Below, in pieces: positions 55,376 through 64,000 of a stretch of 64,000 bases of DNA. The translations under genes and the position numbers were made by a program. Below the pieces are notes generated by a model. It did not search any database. It saw only the letters and a list, made by a program, of their open reading frames with translations, and was not told where the DNA came from. Within the stretch, counting starts at the first letter, position 1, and every line of letters starts with the position of its first letter. Source of the DNA: Paraphysomonas bandaiensis (Eukaryota > Chrysophyceae); contig CBFFRP010000431.1 of NCBI GenBank assembly GCA_965644295.1, forward strand, positions 248,001-312,000, in the 5' to 3' direction.

Positions 55376-58300
55376 ATGAATTATATAGATTCTACACCAA
55401 GATTATGTTATCGTTTATTACAAAGTATGGGTCATAGAAATGTTATTACTGATGATGAATGTTTGAGAGATAGAAATACTGCATTAAAGGCTATAACAGG
55501 AAAAGGATATGTAGATGGTCTCTTTACCTTGGACCTCTTTATGCCTGAAAAGAGTAATCAATATAGCCAAGCTCAGAAGATAAGAAAAACATTCAGAGAG
55601 TTTGCTGATGAGGTGTCATCTGTATCAGATGATGCGGTGCAAAGAAATGCCTCTTGGACTATGTATAATATTTTAACAAGAGATACTGATGATGCTTCTC
55701 GTCAGGCTGACATTAGATCTTATTTTGGAGAAATGCAGGATTCAAAGTATACTAAGTTGAAACGCCTTGCATCGATTCTACATACTGCTAGGGTATCGAA
55801 ATCTGACCCAGCGCAAGCACAATCTAAGCAATATAACTCTAGCATTCGATTTCTTAAACCAAGTCTTTGCTTCAAGGAGTTCGAGGATTTGGATGTCGAG
55901 TCCTCGATTTTTAGTGAGGAAAAGAAGTCGTCAGAAACATGCGGAAGTCTTATAGAGTGGCTGTTGACGTCCTGTGAGCTGTATGTACAGCAGACTCAGA
56001 GTTCGTTTAGTGCAGATCACGTTGCTGGTGAAATTCTTTCTGCTTTGTATTCCTCTTCGTCGGAAGATATTCTGCAAGCGAAGCTGTTCGAATTGATCGG
56101 TGAGACGGGCATCGTCCTTATGATGGATGTGATGCAAAGAAGTGCGGAGATCCGTTCATTTGAAGAGTCTGAACTTCGACGTGAAATAGACCGACGTTCT
56201 TCTGCCCTAAATACGACTGAAGAAAGTCGTGCTGATTTCTCTAATAAGAAACTTTCTGCTAACCAAAAGAAAAAGTTAGATCGACGATTGGCCAAGCAAC
56301 AACAAGAACTGTCCGAGAAGGAGGAATCTCAGGAAAGTGTAGGCGTCGATTGGCTACGTGAGGCTGGATTTCGAGACGATTATCTGGCACAAGAACGAAT
56401 GCTAGGTTTGCAAGGCGGTGATGTCCCAGCTTCATCTACGGACTCCTGGCTACTCAATCTCGCTGCAGAAGGGACAAGGGAGTATCATGAGAAGCGAGGA
56501 TTGCCTGCAGGCACCAAAAGGACAACGGGGACAGGATTTGAAGAAGTTAATATTCCAGCTCCAGTGAAAGTTAAGATGCCATCAGATGATCTAATTCCGA
56601 TAGATGCATTAGATCCTTGGGCGATACCAGCTTTCCAAGGTATGTCAACCTTTAATCATATTCAGAGCAAAGTATTCCAAACCGCCTATAATACCCCCGA
56701 GAATATGCTAATATGCGCTCCAACTGGTGCGGGGAAAACCAACATTGCAATGTTATGTTATCTGCACCTTGTAAAGCAGCACATAGATGAAGATGGGGTG
56801 CTAGATGTGTCACGATTGAAGGGTATATATATTGCGCCGATGAAAGCACTTGCACAGGAGGTAGTTGAAAAGTTTTCAAAGCGTCTGAAACCATTGGGGC
56901 TCGTAGTTCGTGAATTCACTGGTGATATGCAACTGACCCGACAAGAGGTTGCGGACAGTCAACTAATTGTAACCACTCCGGAGAAATGGGATGTTGTTAC
57001 CCGAAAAGGTGGTGATGGATCCCTAGGTACTCTTGTATCTCTCATCATCATTGATGAAGTGCACTTGTTAGCTGAGGATAGAGGTGCTGTAATAGAGACA
57101 ATAGTTGCTAGAACACAGAGGTATATCGAGAGCAGTCAGTCATTTGTTCGTATTGTTGGACTTTCTGCAACTCTTCCGAACTACCGTGATGTTGCTTCAT
57201 TTCTTCGGGTAAACAATAGCACAGGTCTATTCCATTTTGGACCAGAGTATCGACCTGTTCCACTTGATCAGACGTTTATTGGGGTCACCGAGAAACAGCG
57301 AGTTCGACGGAATGATATGATGAATAGATTTGCGTATGAAAAAGCTGTTGAAGCACTGAAGAATGACAAACAAGTCATGATATTTGTGCACTCACGAAAG
57401 GACACTGGACGAACTATAGATGCACTCAAAGAATTAATCGCGAAACATAACTCGTCTTCGTTGTTCGAAAACATACACCACGAGAAGTACACACTTTGGA
57501 AAAAACAGGTCTGTATTCGCGTATTGTGTCCTGGTGATTTGATGTGAAATGGTTTAATGTAGGTCGATAAATCCAGGAGTCGGGAACTTCAGAGTTACTT
57601 TTATGCTGGTATGGGCACCCATCATGCTGGGATGCTTCGCAGCGATAGAACACTCACGGAACAGCTATTTGAGAGGGGGGTAATAAAGGTTTTATGTTGC
57701 ACGGCTACTCTGGCTTGGGGTGTTAACTTGCCCGGCCATACTGTGATAATAAAAGGCACTGAGTTGTATGACCCTGAAAGGGGTGGCTTCGTAGACCTCA
57801 GCATATTAGACGTATTTCAAATATTTGGTCGTGCTGGACGTCCTCAGTACGACACTACTGGCCATGCGATTATGATAACTCCTCATAAGAGTCTCAATAA
57901 CTACCTTTCAATGCTCAACCATCAAGCACCCATTGAGAGTAGTTTGATCAAATCCCTTCCAGACCATTTGAACGCTGAGATCGTGAACGGTACGATTAAT
58001 AACATCAAGGAGGCATGTTCATGGTTGTCGTATACATTCTTGTTCATTCGAATGATGCGTAATCCTGTTGCTTATGGTATGACTTTCGATGAGTGGCATG
58101 CAGATCCACAATTAGAAGCGAAGCGGTTGGAACTGATTAAAGATGCTGCAGGAGTATTAGACAGGTGCATGATGATTCGATATGATGTCCGATCCGGAAA
58201 TCTTGCGGTAACGGACATGGGGCGCATCGCTTCGCACTATTATATCAAGTACGACACCATAGAGGCCTTTAATACAATGCTTACTGCCCATCTCGGTGAA

Positions 58301-61300
58301 AGTGACGCATTGCATGTGCTGTGTTCATCCACTGAATTTGATCAACTCAAAGTACGACCTGAGGAACTCGCAGAGATTGATGAGTTGAACAAAAGGACCA
58401 GTGTTCCTGTCAGAGGCGCGGTGGAGGAAACCTCTGGAAAAGTGTCTGTGTTACTGCAAACATACATTAACCAAAGCAATGTCAAGAGCTTCACATTGAT
58501 CTCGGACACGAATTATGTGGCTCAGAATGCTGGACGTATATCACGTGCTCTCTTCGAGATATGCTTAAAACGAGGATGGTCATCGATGGCCCTTCTATTT
58601 TTAACACTGTCGAAATCTATTGATAGGCGCGTTCGACCAGACCAACATCCACTAAGACAATTTGGAGATCTATCTCGTGATATCATCCACCGATTAGAAA
58701 ACGCCAATGCAGATATTTATCGTTTGATGGATATGTCTCCGTTAGAAATCAATCAGTTATGTCATGCGCCTAAAATTGGTTCGAAAGTGTTGAGTTTGGT
58801 TCGCCAATTGCCGCACTTGGAAGTGGATGTCAACGTTCAGCCTATCACTCGAGGAATATTGCGAATGTCTGTGACTCTCACAGCTCAATTCAACTGGAAC
58901 GATCGATATCACGGGTATGTGGAGCCATTCTGGTTGTGGGTGGAGGATGGTGAGAACGAGTACATATATCACTCCGAGAATTTTCTTCTTCACAAAAAAC
59001 AGCAACACAGCGAACATAAAATGGAACTTATCATTCCCATCCGTGAGCCGGTTCCAACTCAATATTTCATTCGGATTGTTTCTGATAGGTGGGTGGGATG
59101 TGAATCTGTTACGCCAGTGTCATTTCAGCACTTAATTCTACCGGATATGCACCCACCTCATACAGACCTGCTGGATATGCACCCTGTACCTGTTGAGGCC
59201 CTTGGAAATAAAAGCTACGAAAAGCTTTATACGCGTTTTAAGTATTTTAACCCTGTTCAATCGCAGACGTTTCATGTGCTTTATCATACGGACTCAAACG
59301 TCTTGGTCGGGGCACCAACTGGCTCTGGCAAAACCATCACATCAGAGATAGCTATCTTACGTATGCTTAATGAATCGCGGGGATCGAAAGCAGTGTATAT
59401 TGCTCCATTAAAGGCTCTTGCACGGGAGCGGCTCTCCGACTGGAAAAAGAAATTGGGTCATGGTCTTGGTCTATCTGTTGTGGAGTTAACTGGTGATGTT
59501 ACACCGGACATATCTTTGTTAAAGCGATGCGACGTGATTATCACCACGCCGGAGAAGTGGGACGGTATCACTCGTGGGTGGTCACAGAGAGATTATGTGA
59601 AGCAAGTTAGCCTCCTTATCATTGATGAAATTCATCTGTTGGGGGTAGATAGAGGGCCTGTTTTGGAGGTTATTGTGAGTCGCATGCGCTATATTGCGTC
59701 ACTCACCAACCACAATGTTCGAATCATTGGCTTGTCAACAGCACTAGCCAATGCACGAGATCTGGCGGATTGGTTGGGGATACAAGATGTGGGCTTGTAT
59801 AATTTTCGCCCATCTGTTCGTCCGATTCCGATGTCTATTTTTATCCAAGGGTTTCCAGGGAAACATTATTGTCCTCGCATGGCAACTATGAATAAACCTG
59901 CTTACGCGAGTATATTGGAGCATTCCCCAACTAAGCCCGTCCTTATATTCGTTTCGTCTCGACGACAGACGAGATTGACTGCGTTAGATTTAATTAGTTA
60001 CTGTGCATCTGATGATAACCCTAAGCAGTTTCTTCATATGCCAGAAGATGATGTACAAACAATTGCAGAGACTATTCGTGATCGTGCTCTTAAGGATACT
60101 CTTGTATTTGGGGTGGGTATTCATCATGCCGGGTTAGATACCCATGACCGCAACACTGTAGAAGAATTATTCGTGTCTGGAAAGATTCAAATTTTGGTTT
60201 GTACATCAACGTTGGCTTGGGGGGTGAATTTCCCTGCGCACCTGGTTATTGTTAAAGGCACAGAGTATTTTGATGGGAAATTAGGAAGATATGTGGATTT
60301 TCCTGTGACAGATGTACTCCAGATGATGGGTAGAGCCGGTCGTCCGCAGTTTGATGACACAGGGGTGGCTTGTATATTTGTTCACGAACCCAAGAAAAAT
60401 TTCTATCGGAAATTTCTACACGAGCCATTTCCAGTTGAATCCAGTTTGAACAAGTTTATTCACAATCATATTAATGCAGAGATAGCGTCTGGTCGAATCA
60501 GGGACATGTTGGACTCTGTTGACTACCTTTCTTGGACGTATTTCTTCCGCCGCTTGGTTAGAAATCCTTCGTATTACGGTCTTAGTAGTGCAGAACCAGA
60601 TGCTGTAAATGAGCATCTAGTGCAATTAATTACAAGCACAATTGGTGACCTAGAAAAAGCCGGCTGTGTAATTATAGAGAAAGATAAACATAACTTTCAC
60701 GCAACTGTTTTAGGGTCTATTGCTGCATTTTATTACCTTGATTATAGGACTGTAGGGCTTGTAAGAAGGCGCCTTGATGGGTTCGATGTTGCCAATGGAC
60801 AGGGAACTATTGAGGATCTTACATTACTTCTATCCGAAGCATATGAATTCAGCGAACTGCCAGTGAGGCACAACGAAGAACATTTGAATGCCCAGCTTGC
60901 TTTGACGCTTCCGTGGAACACGGATACGTTAGACATGGAGAGTTCGCACACAAAGACGTTCCTTCTTTTGCAAGCTCACTTCTATCAAGTCTCTCTTCCG
61001 ATTTCGGACTATGTCACTGACACGAAATCAGTTATTGACCAAGCGCCGCGAGTTGTAAATGCGATGATTGATATCGCTGCCGATGCGGGGCATTTGGAAC
61101 TGACACTTCGCCTCATGAGGCTTTCTCAAATGATCGTACAGGTATACACCATGTGAACTGTTTATGGCAATATGTGTTATATTATTATGCTTTGTCCTAG
61201 CACACAATCTTGATATTTTGACAGGGACTTAGTGAAGAATCCAGTCAGCTTCTGCAACTGCCTCACATGTCTGAAGCTGCTTGTGATGTGTTCGAAAGCA

Positions 61301-61809
61301 GAGGAAGAGTAAAAGGCGTGAAGGATCTATTTCGGTTGGCGGACAATAAGCTTCACAAAATACTATCCAATATATTCGAAGTTAGATCACATAGTAATGA
61401 CTTCTTACGAGCTCTTCGCAATTTACCGCAGCTCAGTGTAACGATATCTGCTAGGATAAACGACGACGAGAGGAATATTGAGCAAGATGGGGATTCATTT
61501 CCTGTCTCCATTGGCCAGAAAGTAACTGTGGGTGTGACCGTGAGCCGAGTTGCTGGTGGGACTGGAAGTGAAAAAGTGTATTCTCCCCGGTATCATAAGC
61601 CAAAGAGTATATCATGGTGGCTTGTGCTGGGATCTTCGGATGGAGAACTCATAGCTTTAAAACGCATTGGAAAGATATCAAACACTAAGTATAATCTGGA
61701 ATTCGAGGTACTCTCATCTATATGTTCGGACGGGTATATAGTATTTCTCATCCCTGATTGTCTCTATGGTATAGAGGTGCTATCGAGATTTTCATTAACT
61801 ATGACTTAG
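55376..61809 (+). CDS. ASCC3: ASCC3/Slh1-like tandem Ski2 helicase
   Basis: ASCC3 (yeast Slh1) is the helicase of the ribosome-quality-control trigger (RQT/ASC-1) complex, which splits collided ribosomes; in animals it also acts in alkylation repair. Three exons (55376-57508, 57563-61141, 61225-61809) join in frame to 2,098 residues, close to family length. Cassette 1 has APTGAGKT (~446-453), TPEKWDVVTRK, DEVHLL (~559) and GLSATLPNY. Cassette 2 has APTGSGKT (~1293), TPEKWDGITR and DEIHLL (~1397). Two Sec63 units follow the cassettes. N-terminal features (FEEVNIPAPVKVKMPSDDLI) and TAYNTPENMLICAPTG fit ASCC3 better than the splicing helicase Brr2. In cassette 2, motif III reads GLSTALAN where SAT is usual, consistent with a less active second cassette. 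Confidence 0.94.
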
Positions 61810-62615
61810 AGTAGAATAAATTAATGTGAGACTTAAGATGCAGCTAAGGTTTTCTTTTTGTTTATCAACCTTGTTCCCGTCAAAGTGCGTAGTTGAGTGT
61901 GTAAGTATTCAGCTTATAGCTAGGATTTGTTCTACGATAGATGCTTAATAATTAGTTGTCGTTGACGGAAATATTATCGTCGTGCTGAGAGTTATAAAGA
62001 GAATGTTAGAATCTTGTATTGCATTTGTAAATCTCAGGGAATAAAATGTCAACACTTCTCTCACATCTTGTACACTGAGGATAGCGATTTTGAGCAATTA
62101 AAAGCTGATACAGAATTATATGAAATATAATGACAAAGTATAAGATAGTGTAGACCATCTGAAATATATTTGACTGTGTAAGGTCGTGACTATCAGAGAT
62201 CTGATAATATTGATTGGTAGTTGAGATGATATAAACTTGGAATTTAGTGAATGACAACGAACGATAAGTGACTTAAGTTTTAACCACATTAATGTCTTAT
62301 ACTAATGTTGTATAAATATTGAAGTATTAGTGAATACCAGCTCTGGGGGTCCAGTCTGAGCAGAATTTCGACATCGAAATATAATCGACACATATACCGC
62401 CCTATTTTGATTGGATTTTAACAATAGATACCATGATGACATTTATAAAACAAGGAACGATTATTACAATTACTACAATAAAATACAGAAATCTAAAATA
62501 GATAGTGGAGGGCACTACCACCACAATATCAATGAGAAATATATTGTAGGAAATCACGGTGCCTTATAGGAAATGGCAGCTCAACCGCGTGCTACATATT
62601 TATTAATCCAATAAT
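61810..62615. other. Intergenic, no gene seen
   Basis: Between the convergent ends of ASCC3 (+) and the small secreted protein gene (-). AT-rich, no signal found. Confidence 0.5.
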
Positions 62616-62960
62616 CTACTCGGAAGAAGTACCAGTATTATTGAGAGAAGCTAAGCGCTTCTTGTTGCGTTTGGATATTTGTTGACGAGTACGCTCCTTT
62701 TCTCCTTCTGTAAGCTGATCCCAATTCGCTATACGACGAAGAGTGCCATCCGGATTGACTATGATGGGACCAAACTCATCCATAGATACAGTTTCACCTA
62801 TTTTAAATTGTTTTGTTGAAGAAGAATCATCGGAAGGAGGAGGAAGTTCAAGAATAGGCTCTATATGTGATGGATTATCTTGTATAGACTCTGATACATG
62901 TTCCGCATAAGTTATGCTGTAGGACACTATAGTGATGAGGAATAGATATTTTAGTTGCAT
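62616..62960 (-). CDS. Small secreted or ER protein with a conserved NPDGTLRRIANW motif
   Basis: A single-exon protein of 114 residues from the ATG at 62960. Residues 1-19 (MQLKYLFLITIVSYSITYA) form a clear signal peptide with likely cleavage after the Ala. An acidic, Pro-rich linker follows. The C-terminal half, GPIIVNPDGTLRRIANWDQL followed by TEGEKERTRQQISKRNKKRL, matches a motif I remember from small uncharacterised proteins of plants and algae (consensus about DGT-x-x-RI-x-NW-x-x-M/L-T-x-x-E). The function is unknown. The basic C-terminus has no ER-retention tetrapeptide. Confidence 0.8.
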   Translation of the reverse strand: MQLKYLFLITIVSYSITYAEHVSESIQDNPSHIEPILELPPPSDDSSSTKQFKIGETVSMDEFGPIIVNPDGTLRRIANWDQLTEGEKERTRQQISKRNKKRLASLNNTGTSSE

Positions 62961-63676
62961 TGATATGTATAATATAATTCAAGAGGTGTTGATATTATCA
63001 GATATGTGGTAGGTGTATATATGCATCTCATAGTAAGCCTTCCAGAACAGATATAGTAACCTATGGACTTATATGGACTTATCTACAGCTCCAGTATATA
63101 CCATTGTACAGCACATATATATGTATACCCAGCATACTGCTGTATCCCATATGGAGGTGGGAATACAGTCATATAGAGCCCAGTGATAATTGGGATAATC
63201 AGACTCTGTATTGAATTTCACAAGAAATTATTGTGATTTTTCTTTGTAACTGTAAAAAAGTATATCCAAAAAACGTTTTTTTTTTAATTTCAAAATTTTT
63301 TGTTGGATAAACATTCTAGTACAGTATTCCTATATGTAATCCACAACAATACAGCAGAGTACAGCAGTACAGTACAGTATAGTATATATTGAGCCATCAA
63401 ATCATATACTATGATATACCTACTGCTGTATATACTACATACAGCAGTAACCTCCACATGTCGAGCTCTCTACAGTAAATATCCATAAAAATTACTATGA
63501 GCCTTATTATTAAGATAAACTCTTATTTATATTCAATATCTCAGATAATGAATTCTTTCATTGAAGAATATTATTTAGTTATATGAATTTCTTATTATTT
63601 ATATGATTAATGATGTTTAATTTGTTTTAATCTGAGATATATATTCATAGCTGGGTAGTGACTGCTATTAGTAGTT
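62961..63676. other. Divergent promoter region with recurrent TACTGCTGTA motifs
   Basis: Between the small secreted protein (-) and the partial gene at the right edge (+). It carries TACTGCTGTA at about 63138 and 63421, and TACAGCAGTA-type strings near 63345-63375 and 63441. No gene seen. Confidence 0.55.
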
Positions 63677-64000
63677 ATGAGACTCTTTCCTGCTACCCCA
63701 CCATCAAAACCGAAGTCAGCAGGAAGTACAAGAAGCCCTCGCAGAAAGAAACTGGCGGCATCAAGAGATTCTGTGTCTCCTCAACGGTAATCCTAGAATA
63801 TCCACATCATATGCGTTTAATGAGCTCGGTGTAGAAGCAATCACCATACCGAGGAAACATCTGTTAGCGCAACAGATGGTATGATTATATTAGAATATAC
63901 AGTACAGAAGAAAGACAGGTATATGATACTACAATAAGTTCGCTTCCTTATGTACAACGAAACAGGCGGCTCTCTTTCGTTATACGTGAGTTTCCAAGAA
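63677..64000 (+). CDS. Start of an unidentified gene, partial at the right edge
   Basis: An ATG at 63677 opens a basic, Ser/Pro-rich N-terminus (MRLFPATPPSKPKSAGSTRS, then PRRKKLAASRDSVSPQ). Splicing 63786 to 63835 and 63878 to 63966 keeps the frame and uses introns of 48 and 87 nt, with exon 2 reading RSNHHTEETSVSATD. The third exon begins GGSLSLY and may continue or splice at a GTGAG at 63986. No domain is visible in the ~59 residues in view. The start and first intron are reasonable; the rest is tentative. Confidence 0.5.

Overview
This window comes from a nuclear eukaryotic genome. It is AT-rich (visual estimate; not computed). Genes lie on both strands, and most are interrupted by short GT-AG introns, usually 43-60 nt, with a minority of 80-175 nt. 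The exon joins given here were worked out by hand from reading frame and splice sites, and phase was checked at nearly every junction. The gene set is typical of a free-living flagellated protist: GARP tethering (VPS52), rRNA processing (UTP10), ribosome rescue helicase (ASCC3), mitochondrial fission (FIS1), a CFAP97-type ciliary protein, ascorbate peroxidase, an organelle-type peptide deformylase and a RAP-domain organellar RNA protein. Ankyrin proteins with a 'PPCPWD' repeat and repeat-rich RAP proteins are, to my knowledge, common in stramenopiles. I therefore favour a stramenopile or a related flagellated alga or protist, but the window does not prove this.

Layout. 1-16.9 kb is dense with conserved genes: VPS52 (partial, -), a TACA microsatellite, peptide deformylase (+), UBE2Z (-), a GNAT acetyltransferase (+), a coiled-coil protein (-) and the very large UTP10 (+). 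16.9-19.4 kb is empty. 19.4-22.1 kb holds a head-to-head pair, 5-hydroxyisourate hydrolase (-) and an ascorbate peroxidase fused to ankyrin repeats (+), separated by about 600 bp of GTAT microsatellite. 22.1-26.8 kb is a graveyard: a copied fragment of the neighbouring kinase gene, a fold-back element and a decayed Crinkler-like kinase gene. 26.9-32.6 kb has a TKL-like kinase (-), a mitochondrial-looking unknown protein (+) and a possible TAF1C/RRN6-like Pol I factor (-). 34.0-36.6 kb has two tandem ankyrin genes, one intact with an F-box-like N-terminus and one damaged.

37.1-40.8 kb is a very large palindrome. Its two arms of about 1,576 bp appear identical and flank a spacer of about 540 bp. 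The right arm carries the 5' part of an intact gene, and the left arm carries a truncated copy whose tail has been replaced by flanking DNA. 41.0-64.0 kb returns to conserved genes: a seven-helix receptor (+), a SMYD lysine methyltransferase (-), FIS1 (-), the RAP protein (+), a RING-PHD protein (-), a CFAP97-like protein (+), ASCC3 (+), a small secreted protein (-) and the start of a further gene at the right edge (+).

Three observations stand out. First, a dispersed element of about 150 bp occurs three times in the same orientation, each time 5' of a minus-strand gene, and one copy lies at the palindrome's outer boundary. Second, an ascorbate peroxidase-ankyrin fusion is divergently paired with the enzyme that acts directly after the peroxide-producing urate oxidase step. 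Third, the palindrome itself. I saw no tRNA, rRNA or CRISPR.
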